Positions 11,764 to 23,879 of a stretch of 64,000 nucleotides of DNA are shown here, piece by piece. Below the pieces are notes generated by a model that had not been told where the DNA came from, searched no databases, and saw only the letters and a program-made list of their open reading frames with translations. This DNA comes from Diospyros lotus (lineage: Eukaryota; Streptophyta; Magnoliopsida; Ericales; Ebenaceae), in the NCBI RefSeq assembly GCF_014633365.1, contig NC_068350.1:11137787-11201786 (forward strand). Direction: 5' to 3'. A program made the translations under genes and the position numbers. How positions within the stretch are numbered: the first letter of the stretch is position 1; every line of letters starts with the position of its first letter.

Positions 11764-12451
11764 TGTTAGGATTCCTTGTAATTGACCAATACACAACACA
11801 CAAGAACCTTGACAGTACAAGGATCACTAAGATTATAAAATAGAAAACGAAATAGAACACAACCAACGCACACGCACAAGGAGATGTTGTTTACGTGTTC
11901 GAATCAAAATAATTCTACTCACGGCAAGGGTGTCGCCCCTAGTCAATCCACTAGGAAATCAAGAGATTACAATACAAAGATTACAAAAAATACAAAAGAC
12001 GACAAGATAAACAAGATCAACTTGCAATCTGAAGAACACAGATTATACTAGAGCACAAGTGATATACAAGCAGTTACAGTACTCAAAACAATCCTCGATT
12101 ACCTTTCTCTCTTACCATACTTCATCATTGACAGAGAAATAATAACGATTAGAGAGATTAGGGTTCTTGCAGCTTTTTGAGAGAGTTTGCGAGATGCGTC
12201 AAGAGTATGATGATTACAATTCCATCGGGGCCTTTTATATAAAGGGGTAAGAAACACGAGTTGTCAAATGAGCCAATGAGATGATTTACGGCTCCAATAA
12301 AACCAACCATATAACACGATAGAATATGTCACATATAACATGATAAAATAATGTCTCAAATAAAAGCAGCAATAGCATGTTACGTAAATACAATTCAAAT
12401 AAACCAATGGAATATAATAAATCAACATTATTTGAATCACAAATAATAACA
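11764..12451 (-). repeat. 3' LTR of copia element A
   Basis: 688 bp, starting TGTTAGGATTCC and ending AATAATAACA on the plus strand. It is the downstream LTR in the element's own (minus) orientation and similar over its whole length to 14382-15072. Confidence 0.92.
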
Positions 12452-12861
12452 AAATCCCCCTTATTCAAAGGTGTTTTTTTTTTTTTTTTTTTTGAATTTG
12501 ACTAGAACCCTTACTTAGTCTCCCAGTTACATATGGAGCACATTGAGCAAAATTTACTACTTTGCTCAAACTTATAACCAGGACAAACTCAGTTACTATA
12601 GGCTACTAAAGACAACATGATCATCTAACTCTATCAAGACTACTATGATCAGGAGATCAAGGCTAACTCTAGGGCTATCACCAAAACATGGCATTTCCTA
12701 ATGTTCCACCTTAAGACTTCCACGTTTCCACCTTAAACTAAATATCATCAGTTTGTTTAGGTTTGACTAATCCTATGAGATTAGACACATTAATTTATAG
12801 GTCGACTATCAGTTTTTCAAACTTAAATCCTCTTTTCTGTTTAATATTCAAGATAAATTTT

Positions 12862-12990
12862 TCACTCCTTAAACTTCTCAAAAGATTCATTTTTATGCCT
12901 AAGGAAATATACCCAATTTTTTTTAGAATATCCACCAACAAAGGAAAGAAACATATTAGGCCCTAAAAAGAAAACATGAATATGGGAAGA
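12862..12990 (-). pseudogene. copia integrase scrap in element A
   Basis: The minus-strand frame reads NMFLSFVGGYSKKNWVYFLR followed by HKNESFEKFKE. This matches the integrase core segment around the second catalytic Asp (usually FLSFIDDYSR). Here that Asp pair is replaced by Gly-Gly. Only about 40 residues remain between the gag relic and the 3' LTR, so an internal deletion removed the rest of pol. Confidence 0.75.
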
Positions 12991-13264
12991 ACCCACCCCA
13001 AAAAATAGAGGTAGCAAACTACAACATATGGGATTCACCCATAACACAGGCATCCATGAGATTTACCCATAACACAAGACTCACAAAACTCTAGATTATC
13101 AATCTGTTTTGAATCTAAAAGCCTAACTCGTTTAACTCTTACAGTCCTCTCAAGCTTATGCGCCCCAATCTATCATGCCGATACTTCTAAAATGCTTAGC
13201 CTTTCTCCACTCTCATATCTATCTGAGACATTTGCATTTTCTTATCTATAATCCTTTTGCCTCT

Positions 13265-14010
13265 GAAGGATAATTTTTTCTAAGATGACATTCTTTCTTA
13301 CAAAACCAACATGTCATTGATTTTGAATTCTCTTTACCCTTAGACTGAGATTTAGACTCACTTTTATCTCTAAAATGAGATTTCTTGTTAGACTTATCCT
13401 TAACATAGAGATCTTCAACAAAATTGGATTTTTGTTATTTCTTAATTTCAAGATCTCTTGATCTTAGGGTGGATAAGATATCCTCTAAAGTCAAAAGAGG
13501 TTCTACCATATTTAATTATTGTTTTTACCTCTTTATAAGACTCTGGTAAAGAATTTAAGAGAATTATTGCTTGATTCTCATTTGACATATTTTTATCTTT
13601 ATTAGACAAACCTATGGTGATGACATTAAAATCATCTAGGTATTCTTCTAATGTCTTAGAGGAGTCCATTTTAAATCCAAATTGTTTTTCTTTCAAGTAA
13701 ATTTTATTTGTCAAGATCTTTGTCATGTAAAGTGATTCTAATTTTGTCCATACCTTTGTTGTCGTGTCTTCTCATTAACTTGTCTTAGGACATTATAGGC
13801 TAGGCTTAAAATCAAAAGACTATAGGCCAACTCATCCATTTCCTGCCTTTCTTAGACAATTATGGTTTGAGGTTGGTCTTTCTTAGTCTTGAGCTCAACT
13901 AGTGCCTTAGAGCACCAGTTTTGCACCAAGATTGCCTTCATTTTCTTTTGCTACATCCCAAAATCACTATGGCCAACAAACTTTTCTATTTCTAACTTAG
14001 AAGGTGCCAT
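13265..14010 (-). pseudogene. copia gag pseudogene in element A
   Basis: The frame begins MAPSKLEIEKFVGHSDFGM at 14010 and is broken by stops and a frameshift. It then gives the UBN2-type gag core (13448-13726) with KTLEEYLDDFN and NQAIILLNSLPESYKEV. The gag ends in a degenerate zinc knuckle, CWFCKKECHLRKNY, in which the last Cys has become Tyr. It is not functional. Confidence 0.85.
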
Positions 14011-14381
14011 TTTATTAATATAATAAATCTTGATAGGAAATAAAATACGGATAGATAATAGCAAAGGAAAGGACTAATAACATGGAATAAGAGCAAATAT
14101 AAGATATAACAAGAAGCCCTAGGAAGACTCTTTATGAACAAAGTAAAACGTAATTACTTATTTATCACTTGTTAATATCCTGTGGAGTAAACCACACAAC
14201 CAAATAAAGAATTAGAGCAAAAATTAAGGAAAAAAAAGGATTATACTTACAGAGTCGAAGTTTTGGTATGAACTTCGATCTCACTCGAGTCTGAAACAAC
14301 TCACCACGAATCTTTAATCCTTTGAGTGATTCCTTGTCCGTACTCGTTCTTGTATTATCGTAACGTGGCTCTAATACCACT

Positions 14382-15072
14382 TGATAGAATTCCTTGTAAT
14401 CGGCCAATACACAACACACAAGAACCTTGACAATACCAAGGATCACCAAGATTATAAAGTGAAAAACGAAATAAAACACAACCAACACACACACACACAC
14501 AAGGAGACAATGTTTACGTGTTGGGATCAAAATAATTCTACTCACGGTAGGGGTGTCGTCTTTAGTCAATCAACTAGGAAATCAAGACATTACAGTACAA
14601 AGATTACAGAAAATACAAAAGATAACAAGATAAACAAGATCAACTTGTAATATGAAGAACACAGATTATACCATAGCACAAGCGATATACAAGTTGTTAC
14701 AGTACTCAAAACAATTCCCGATTACATTTCTCTTTTATCAGATTTCATCATTTATAGAGAAAGAACAACGATTAGAGGGATTCGGGTTCTTGTAGCTTTA
14801 TGAGAGAGTTTGCAAGATACGTCAAGAGTATGACGATTACCAAATTTCATCATTTACAGAGAAAGAACAACGATTAGAGGGATTAACCAATGAGATTATC
14901 AACGGCTCTAATAAAACTAGTCATATAATACGGTAGAATATGTCATAGATAACATGATAAAATAATGTTACAAATAAAAATAGTAACAACATATTACGTA
15001 AATACAATACAAATAAATTAATAGAATATAACAAATAATAAATCAACATTATTTGAATCACAAATAATAACA
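14382..15072 (-). repeat. 5' LTR of copia element A
   Basis: 691 bp, starting TGATAGAATTCC and ending AATAATAACA on the plus strand. The minus-strand primer-binding site lies next to its 14382 end. Confidence 0.92.
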
Positions 15073-16208
15073 CAACATATATAAAACTAGCTAGAGTCTA
15101 GAGAAGACAAATTAAGGATTACATCTGGGTCGAATCTTCTTAGGGCGGGCATGAGAGGGGCATTATACAGGTGTATAACAATAATGAAAGTTGGAAGTAA
15201 AATCAAATTTGGATACGCCCAGCCTACAAAAAAAAAAAAAAAAAAAAGAGTAAAATAAAATAACTAAAATGGGTATAAGTCCAGTTTGGGTACAACATTT
15301 TCTCAGACTAATTGAATATTTATTTACAAAATCACATCCTTAATATTTTATTAGTATTACCAAAATGCTTTCTTTATAAGGTTAAAAATGCCATATAATC
15401 TCTGTTAGTGTCCAGCTACACCTAACTTAATCTGTACCACTCAAACCCATCTACCTTGCATAGAGTGGGTAAGGGTTATAATTCACTAAATAAATAAATT
15501 GTTTTAAAACAAAACCTACCTATTAGGCAACGTAAAAAAAAGAGAATCAGACTCCACGCACTACGACAGTAAAACACAAAAAAAATAATATGAGCATCAA
15601 AAGTTTGAATCTTAGCGACGTTGTGAAAAATAACATTTAATGGTGAAAGATAAATCGCCCTTGTGGAGGAAAGATTATGGTGCATCCTATCACCTCTCTA
15701 GAGTTTCTGTCCGTATGACGTGAAAGGGGTCGATAGAAAGGGAAACAATTTCTTGAAAGTCCATTCTAAGTGTATATAACTTATGATTGCATCCGAATTA
15801 ATATGGGAGGTGCATCAAGAGAGAATGTCACCCGTTCTTGAAGATTAATCGGGTGTAAGCTCGAAAATCTCAAAATAATAAAAAGAAGAAAAAAAAAAGA
15901 GATTGAGGTGGTATTTTTTTGGCCGACGTGAAGACCGAAGAAGCAAAGAAAGAGATGCTTTGGGAAAAAGCAGCACACAACATGACATGAGGGAGAGATA
16001 AGGCAGGCTGGGGGCGGGCCGGCCCATTCACAACACGATAAGAGTTAGTTAATGGTACGCGGAGCGTGCTTTGATGTGTTTTCAAACTTGTCCCATTCTA
16101 CCTTTTCTTGTTTCTTTCTCCAAACAGGACACAATCCCACGCCTCCTTCACATCTCTCTACTTTCTACTTTCTATAGGTGTTTGAATCCCAAAATAAGTT
16201 TTTGGCCT
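15073..16208. other. no supported gene
   Basis: Intergenic sequence with an A-run (about 15228-15247). The open frames here have low-complexity translations, and I recognise no protein or RNA gene. Confidence 0.45.
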
Positions 16209-16218
16209 TTGATTTGTT

Positions 16219-16583
16219 GGGTGAATTGCATGAGTAGTCATCAATCTTTATATTAACGTACAAAAGTATTATTGAATTTTAATTTGTAATTAAAATATTA
16301 TTAAATTTAAATTTAATATACAATTTCATAATTATCGTTAAAAAAATCTAAAGATGTTGATGTGGCTAACAATGTGAACAGTTAAACGACACAAATGATC
16401 ACTAAATTTTATATAAAAATACAAAAAAATCAGCATTTTGTTAGTTTGTTTTAACTGCAATTAACGGTAGTCATTGAATTGTATACTGGATTAAAATTTA
16501 GTAATATTTTAACTATAAATTAAAATTCAATAACCCTTTTATACTTTAATGCAAAATTTAATGACTATTTATGTAATTTACTC
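16219..16583. mobile_element. MULE-type MITE with long terminal inverted repeats
   Basis: The left end, GGGTGAATTGCATGAGTAGT, and the reverse complement of the right end, GAGTAAATTACATAAATAGT, begin an inverted repeat that continues for more than 100 bp (both arms contain TTATTGAATTTTAATTT). The element is flanked by TTGATTTGTT (16209-16218 and 16584-16593), a 9-10 bp target duplication typical of Mutator-like elements. The 365-bp sequence is AT-rich and has no coding capacity. Confidence 0.88.
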
Positions 16584-17281
16584 TTGATTTGTTCTTTATT
16601 TTAAGAATTTGTAAAAAAATTGGCTTTAGTTTCATTTTATTCAAATTAATTGAACACAGATACTAGGTTTTTTACTTTCTCGCAATTTATTTATTCTAAT
16701 TAGGACTGCTTGTGAGTGTGGATAGACTTAACAATTAACACTGAATTAATTTATAATTAGACTAATTTGTTGTTTTTTTTCCCTTATCTAACTTAATTTG
16801 GTTTTAGTTCATTTTTTTTAGAAGAATGGATTGACACAAGATTAGGCTTAGATTAGACTATTGGGTCTATGGACTCAACCTAACCTAACTCAATATATAT
16901 AACCCATTTTTCTTAAACTTGTCTTTCTTTTCAACCTTCTATTTAGTTAAATCTATTTGCTTAGTCAAATTGTGCTTTTTTTTTTTTTATCATAATTCAT
17001 GTTTAAAAATCTTAATATTCTAATGGGCATAAAATTTTATATGGTTTAAGGTAGAGACCCAACTTAATGAATCACCACGTAATTGAGTTGGGTTGATTCG
17101 ATTTGATTTGACTTTTAAAATTCAAAATTCAAACTCATATAAGTGCCTTTAACACTAAAGATACACATAACTTGGTTTTATGTATGAATTCATATTTGCT
17201 TCGAGACAAGAGGGCACGTGGTGGTGGTCTCTTCCACACGATCCCATATCACCATTTTTCCTGATAAGTCCAAGGCTGGTA

Positions 17282-17309
17282 TGCCTTGCCTTGCCTTGCC
17301 TTGCCTTGC
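17282..17309. repeat. TGCCT pentanucleotide microsatellite
   Basis: Five tandem copies of TGCCT. Confidence 0.9.
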
Positions 17310-17395
17310 GGATTTGACACCATTGAATTAAAGCACATACTGGAGAACACAGCAAAGTGACAAATTCCTTCCACACTCACAATTGGATTCATCAA

Positions 17396-17416
17396 CCCCC
17401 CCCCCCCCCCCCCCCC
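17396..17416. repeat. poly-C tract (21 C)
   Basis: Twenty-one C in a row. An ATT trinucleotide microsatellite follows at about 17447-17473. Confidence 0.9.
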
Positions 17417-17805
17417 TTTGGGTTTGGATAAAAGAAAACTGGTAACTATTATTATTATTATTATTATTATTATAGTTAATATATTTTAAGTTGGGTATTT
17501 TTAGAATTAGAATTTTGACAAGGGATATATAAGCAAGTAAGATAGGTTGGAATGAAGAGATGCGAAAGTAGAGGGCAGGGCACATACACGTAAGGGTTTG
17601 AAATAAATATTAAAATTTAAATGTTTATTAAACTTTAATAGAGTTTGAAAATTGGGTCACGTCTCCAAATAAAATTTCTTTTAATAGGATGATGATCATA
17701 AATAAATAGTTGGGAAATTGGGGGACGACGACACCCCATGTGGCCTAGATTTGGACACACGTACAGCACGCGGCGACCCACAGTGGTCTGCACTGCACTG
17801 CACTT

Positions 17806-17837
17806 CCCCCCCCCCCCCCCCCCTCTCTCTCTCTCTC
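17806..17837. repeat. poly-C tract (18 C) followed by (CT)n
   Basis: Eighteen C (17806-17823) run directly into a CT dinucleotide repeat. Confidence 0.9.
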
Positions 17838-18029
17838 CACTTTTTTAATGTTATCAAGTACATTTTTAATATATATATCATCCAAAAGTTGGGGTCCTAT
17901 TAATGTTTACGTGGTTCATTGTCATTTAATTAAAAAATAATTAAGCAGCTAGTAAGAAGGTTTTGACAGGCTTACTAAATCATGATCCGTGATTTAATAA
18001 TGTTTACTTTTTTAAATTCTCATTAAAGT

Positions 18030-18053
18030 ATCCATCCATCCATCCATCCATCC
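18030..18053. repeat. ATCC tetranucleotide microsatellite
   Basis: Six perfect copies of ATCC. The surrounding 16.6-18.9 kb shows no gene I can support. Confidence 0.9.
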
Positions 18054-18950
18054 AACCATGATCCCATGGACGCCAAGCCAAAGCATTTTTCTTGAGTGGT
18101 CCGAAATTTTCAACATTCCATTAATGAAATCGGGATAGTGTTGAGGTTGGGACCTCACCTCCAAAAAGGGAGCCAGCTTTTGATGAATTATTATTATAAA
18201 AGCAAAGAAAGGGATGATGAAGTGGGCATGCCATTGCTGAAATTAATTAATGAAATAATATTATTATTAATTGCATCCCATCCCCCAACTAAGGTAGCAT
18301 TTATTAAAATGAATAAAATAAAAAAATATTAAAATAAATTTAAAATAATTTTTGGACCAAGATATGGAATGATCGAGATAAAATTGAGAAATATTCTAAA
18401 ATTTTTATGAAACTGTTTGTTAAATTTTTTAAAATACACTAAATGAAACATTATTTTTTTCTTATCTATTAAGGGGAAGATATAAGTATATCTTGAAAGA
18501 TCAGGATAAGAGATTATTAATAATTTTTTTAAGAATAGTTAGATAAGTTTAACAAATATATTGAAAAGTATAGAAGTTATGAATGTGTCTCGTATTTTGA
18601 TTTTTTTACTTCATATCTTGATTAACAAATGGTCCCTAAGACTATATAGATGCAAGATAATTAAAAAAAAAATAATGGGAAATATATGAATTGATAGCAT
18701 CAGTTGCAGGGTCTTTGTAACTTCCATTACTTGGTAACAAATTTAAATTTTAAGCAGTGGAGTTGCAGTGAAGGAGGAGGCAATCTTCTTGTGCTTGGGT
18801 CCCACAACTAGAAGATAACATGATAAGCCCAACCCCACTCCTTTCCTTTGAACCGAACCAACAAATAAAAAAGAAAAAATAAAAATAAAAAGAAAAAGAA
18901 GAAGAAGAATTGTTTAGGTTTTAATTGAGAGGGACGAAGACAAAGGCCTC

Positions 18951-18986
18951 TCAGGGTCAGGGTCAGGGTCAGGGTCAGGGTCAGGG
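18951..18986. repeat. TCAGGG hexanucleotide repeat
   Basis: Six perfect tandem copies of TCAGGG about 0.9 kb upstream of the 19902 gene start. A translation through it gives Gln-Gly repeats (plus) or Asp-Pro repeats (minus), but neither frame has other support as a gene. The repeated GGG runs could form a G-quadruplex on the plus strand. Confidence 0.9.
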
Positions 18987-19485
18987 AAGCAACAGTTGGA
19001 GTTCAGTTCGTCACTTAAATGGAGGAGCAGGAGCAGGAGGAGGTGTACTGGGTCGGGTTTATCCACTAGGCACTCGTGGCGGTAAAGCGTTGGACGACAG
19101 ATTGGTAGGGCCCATCGGCATGATCTGATACTCCACGTGGCGATATCTGATCTCGCTTGATTTGACTTAACGTCGTGCACTCACATCATAACGGTAACCG
19201 CTAACCAGGCGGTAGAATCTGAATCTTGTGAGGGAGAAGACTTGGGTTTTGGACTTAAAATATTTTCTTCAAATATTTTACTTTAAAATAAAAATTCAAT
19301 TCAAATTAATTTTATGAGTAACATTTTAACCCCCCCCCCCCCTCAAAAAAAAAAAAAATAAATATGGAGTTTACATATTATTATATTATTATTAAAATTT
19401 GATTGTCTTTTTGTTTTTGACAATTTTTCAATGCAAGGAGAAGTTACAGCGGGAAGGACTGAGGAGGAGGAGATGGTCGGCCAAG

Positions 19486-19486
19486 A

Positions 19487-19523
<37 letters not shown>

Positions 19524-19524
19524 G
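19486..19524. repeat. compound (TG)n-(AG)n microsatellite
   Basis: A TG run changes into an AG run with no gap. It lies in the promoter or 5' leader of the gene starting at 19902, which has further CT/GA-rich stretches at 19674-19692 and 19840-19870. Confidence 0.9.
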
Positions 19525-19901
19525 GGAGTGGGCGCTTGATTTGTTTGTTAGTTTTAATGAGGAGAGAGGAGAAGAGAGAGAGGGAGGGCGCTATAAAATG
19601 GTGAGCGACGGTTTCGGTTTTCTCCTCTCTCTTCTCTTCCGCGCAAAGGCACAAGGAGAGCTGATCTTTCACGTGTCTCTCTCTCTCTCTCTTGCTCCCG
19701 TTTTCTCTTTCGTTTTCTCTGCACTTTCTGTTTGTTTCTCTCCCCATCTGTCGGTTGCTTCCTCCTTTCTTCGACGCCGCTCGCTGCTTCCGTCCTCTCT
19801 CTCCGGCCCACACTCATTTCGGTTTCGCAGAGGGAGGTTTCAGAGAGAGCGAGATAGGGGGAGAGAGGGAAAAAAATAAGATAGAAAGATAGATATAGAA
19901 T

Positions 19902-21634
19902 ATGGATGGAAAGAAGCAATTGGGTTCTCCTTCTTCTTCCTCCTCATCCTTCACTTCTGATCTTTTCGGTTCAAAGGACTCCTCCGCTTCTTCGTCTTCC
20001 GGAATTTTCGGCTCCATTTTTCCGCCTCCTTCCAGGGTAAACCGCGATACTGAATTTCTCTCACTTTTCTATTTCGATGTCTCCGTTAAATGGTCTTTGT
20101 GCATTTCACTTTTCTATTCTTGCATAATTACCCTTCTTTCAAGAATTTCTGTTAATCTTGAATGCTATCTATCAAGCGATTGCTCTGAATTTTTGTTTGT
20201 GGCAATTTCTTTGCTTCATCAAATTGTGTAATTGGGCACGAAGGTGAAAGGGAATGATATTCAAATCAATCATAGGTTTAATCATTTTGTGGCACTGAAC
20301 TCAGTCAAAAGAGGAAATTGGAATCCAAATGATGTATTGGAGATGGAACTTTAATGGGTTCGATCAAGATAAGTGGTTTGTGACAGATGGAGTGAGATTG
20401 TGCTAGTCTATGCCAGTCTTGTTTTTTCAGGCTTTCTACTTTGTATTCTTGGAATTTACCTTGGCTTTGTTCTTGTTAACCTTCGATCTTTTTCAATCCC
20501 TAATGATGATTGGAGTTATGAATTTTCTGTTTCTGTATTTCAAGAAATCTCTCAACTTGCTTTCATTCTCCCGTTTTTAGGTATTGGGGAGAGAATCTCT
20601 GCGCCCCGAAGCGACTGAGAAGCAGCAAAACTCTGCAAGTCAGGTTTGGAGCACCAAACCGGAATCTCAAGGTTTGTGAAGATTAAACTATAGAACAAAG
20701 CTATACTTCTAGCTTGAATTCTGACTTTCTGTTTTTAGTTTGAAACTCAAGTAGTTGAAAATATCAGGATATCATTTTCCTGTTTGTATTTTTCTCCTTA
20801 TGATGGGTTCTACATTTGAAATTCTGGGTAATACTTTTTCGCTTTTTAGATGCTATAGCCCGGAGCAAAGAAGGTGAAAATCAGAGTGGACCGAGTAGGG
20901 ACACAGGTCCGTGTTATCAGGAGCAAAGGGTACAACAACCTTGTCATCTCAGCTCCTCGTTATATTATGGCGGCCAAGACATCTACTCTCACCCTCAGAA
21001 TCCTCAAGGTTCTGGGTACTCGACAACGGTGAGTACTTGTTATGTTGTACATAAAATTATTGGTTGTGACACACCTAAAAAGGACTTGTTATCGAGAGAT
21101 TTCTACATGTCTTCTGGAAGGTAAGACGCGTGATGAATATCGCAAAGATTCAATTTCAGAGGGTTCCTTGGACTTACGGTTTGACAAATAAACACCTTTG
21201 CCCCATGGAACTATAACTAAATTGAAGGCAGGAAAAGAACAGCTCTTTTCTGTGGTAGAAAATAGTCTTTATTCGTAGATCAAATGACCTCTTTCCCAAG
21301 CATTTTCAATCCTGCAAAAGTTAAGGCTGGATTTGAACTGGAATCACCATTTATTGAGGATTATCATCTTATATTCATTGACGAGAGTACATGGAAAGTA
21401 AGTTGACAGGATCTTTCGATTTTAATTAGCAGCTAAACAAGGATGGGGGTGAAGATGATTCAGACAGCGCTTCAAGAGGAAATTGGTGGCAAGGTAGGAT
21501 CTGAAGCCCTTGCCCTCCCCCGCCATCTCTTAATTCATGCATTTTTCTAGCAAAATCGAATTTCTAAGACCTGCAGTAAACTTAAAAACATTTTTTTGTT
21601 CAATATTTGCGCTGCAGGGTCTCTATATTACTAA
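19902..21634 (+). CDS. conserved plant serine-rich protein of unknown function, five exons (160 aa)
   Basis: The exons that join in frame are 19902-20036, 20581-20671, 20850-21028, 21433-21493 and 21618-21634, all with GT donors and AG acceptors; exon 4 could also start three bases earlier at 21430. The protein starts MDGKKQLGSPSSSSSSFTSD and continues LFGSKDSS, IFGSIFPPPSR (residues 21-45), then VLGRESLRPEATEKQQ, a middle with CYQEQRVQQPCHLSSSLYYG, and an acidic end KDGGEDDSDSASRG closed by NWWQGSLYY. From memory this whole layout is conserved in uncharacterised proteins of many flowering plants. It has no signal peptide, membrane segment or known catalytic motif and is probably disordered. 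The 3' region contains another likely untranslated exon from about 22039. Confidence 0.85.
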
Positions 21635-22216
21635 GAGTTCAGCGACGATGGCATGTGAATTTCCGATATACTCAGGTCCTTTCCCTGTTGAACTATCCGC
21701 TTGGAATGGTTGTTACATATTTTTCTTTCCGTGTAACTTCATTTGTCGCTTCAATGCCGAAGCGTCTTTAAGTTTCACATGAATTTGCTCGTGGATCTTA
21801 CCCTTTTACTTCACATTAATGCAACTTCCCAGGATGTGTGATTTTCAAAAATAGACCTTTTCTTTCTAGATTCTTTACTAGCTCTCCATTCATTGGCTTT
21901 ACTTCTGCTTTCTCACCATCTATTAACAAAATCACATGAATTTGATTGTCGTTGTTAGTTCTGTGTGTTTTGAGTTTAGCTATTTGTTTTAGCTAGATTC
22001 TTGTGATTTAACTGCTCCTTCTGTTATCTACTTTCAGGAAGTGATATACATAGCAGTCAGTTTATTATGTGGAAGATGGATGCATGCTAGTAGCTTGATG
22101 CAGGAAGCTGATGCTTGCTGCAGTCAAATATCAGAACTATAGAGTTAGTAGTTACATGTAATTTTGCCTTATATTTTCCTTTTCTCCTTCCAACCCTACT
22201 GTAATTTTCTACTGTA

Positions 22217-22222
22217 AATAAA
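22217..22222 (+). terminator. AATAAA polyadenylation signal
   Basis: An AATAAA hexamer downstream of the stop at 21632-21634. The preceding ctttcAG at about 22038 looks like the acceptor of a last, non-coding exon of the 160-aa gene, so this is its likely poly(A) signal. Confidence 0.55.
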
Positions 22223-23622
22223 GTCTGCTTTGGTGCTTCATTATACCCTCAACCTATGCTTTATTGTGGCTGGATTATCTTCTTTTTTGTGGTAGATGTT
22301 TCTAGATAGTAATCCTTTTAACATTTCTATTGAGGTATTATTATTTTCTTTATCTGGAGGATAGGGTTGTACTGTTAGACAGCGGACTATACATGTAGTG
22401 AGATTAAACCTCGTGACGATGATGACGAGACAACAAATATGGACAAAAATAAAAATAAAAAAATTAAGAATTGGGTTTGCATGATGTTTCATCCGGGATT
22501 GGAGTGCCAGCAAAGCAGCAGGCTAGGTGTCCATGGCATAGGTAACGTGGATTTGTCCGCCAGGAACAGTTTGGATGTATTCTCGAATTGGGTAGTGACC
22601 CAACAAAACAAAGAAGCTGATGAGTATCTTGTAGACTGGAAAATGTCCGAAGATTTATTGCAAAGCTGTCGACTTCCTCTTCCATGGCAGCTCTTTCGAG
22701 CTGTTCAAATTTGGCTATGGGGCTGTTTACTATCCAAAATAGTAGTACCTTTGTGGACCACCACTGTTGTCTCTCTAGTCGTCCAGTTTCGGTTGATTTT
22801 AAGATTCTTGTTCAAGGGCTGTGCGAGTGTGACAGATATGGCTGTGTCTACCACCAAGCTTTGGTAGATTAGAGATAATGATCATAATTAAGGATAATGA
22901 TCATAAACTTAATTTGTCCCTCTACTGAAATATTCGGGTTATATTTGAAAGTGGGTGGTGGTTCATATTTTATGAAAATTTATATGAAAGGACCTAAAGT
23001 GATATTTTTATAATTAGAGTGTGTTAATATTCTTATCGTCTTGGAACATTGTTAGTTGTTCTCTTGAGTAATGCTGATATTTGACAATAAGAATGCATTA
23101 ATATTTAAAGGGTATAGATAAGCGGTGACTAAACTTATAATTAAAATTAAGTTAAGGGGTTAAATCGGTAATATTCAAACCGATAATGAAATGCTTAGGA
23201 GTTAACGTCCTAAATTCTATAAATAAGACAGAGGGCTAGATGTTTGAGTAGATGCATGATTCTCACGAGAAAACAAAAGAGGAAAGATTGTGTCATAGAA
23301 TAGTTATTTATAATTTTGAATGCTTGTAATGGTGAGGAGAGATAAGCTCTACTGATCGCTTTCTATTCTATCAAAGAAGACTGCTTTTGAAGGCTTTAAA
23401 GGCTGAATGTAGAATTGTCCCAAGGGACAATCTGAATTAGGATAAGAATCTATATTTTTCTTGTGGTTTGATTTATATTTTTGTCAATACTTTCCATTCT
23501 CTTCTATTTTATATATGATTGATCTTTAATTTCGAACAATCCGTGAGTGTTTGTGATAGTGATGCACTAATTCATCTAAAGAAATCAGATTCTAAGTGCT
23601 CCCAAGATAACAAACATATATA
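22223..23622. other. no supported gene
   Basis: A plus-strand frame of 142 codons at 22439-22867 has an ordinary composition but no domain I recognise. Around 23040-23540 the sequence has LTR-like traits (a TATAAATA box near 23220 and CT-rich stretches), but no paired repeat or target duplication was found. Confidence 0.35.
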
Positions 23623-23627
23623 AAGAT

Positions 23628-23778
23628 TATTATGAAATAGAGAGAAAAAAAGAAGAGATGAATATAATCATACCTCAAAAAGTGTATATTATTAAGAACC
23701 AAAGTCCTATATTTATAGGTAAAAATTAGGGGTGTAAGGGTACAATAGTCATTCACTAATAATTAATAATTTATAACA
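23628..23778 (-). repeat. 3' LTR of copia element B
   Basis: 151 bp, ending AATTTATAACA on the plus strand. It shares the block ATATAATCATAYCTCAAAAA and the following sequence with 33782-33931. Confidence 0.85.
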
Positions 23779-23879
23779 CTTTCCCTTAAATGATTATGTC
23801 AAGATCTACTCCCGGATTTTTCCACTAGCATAGGAAATCCCAGAAAATGTCCATTCAAAATAGATATAGATAGAAAAAT

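Larger units (their letters stand above)
11764..15072 (-). mobile_element. copia-type LTR retrotransposon A, internally deleted (TSD CAACA)
   Basis: The 3.3-kb element has two direct LTRs (11764-12451 and 14382-15072) and is flanked by the perfect 5-bp duplication CAACA (11759-11763 and 15073-15077). In the minus orientation the primer-binding site TGGTATTAGAGCC (initiator-Met type) sits just inside the 14382 LTR, and a purine tract, AAGGGGGATTT, sits just inside the 12451 end. The internal region is only 1.9 kb. It holds a gag relic and a scrap of integrase, while reverse transcriptase and RNase H are gone. It is a non-autonomous deletion derivative. Confidence 0.93.

Noticed and set aside
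18914..19180. Open frames through the TCAGGG repeat giving Gln-Gly or Asp-Pro repeats
   Set aside because: Translation of a microsatellite; flanking residues show no family resemblance.
19343..19919. Overlapping frames of 121-156 codons on both strands
   Set aside because: Generated by GA/CT microsatellites in the leader of the 160-aa gene.
22439..22867. 142-codon plus-strand open frame with Trp-rich text
   Set aside because: No domain recognised, overlapping frames of similar length on both strands, and no promoter or splice context.
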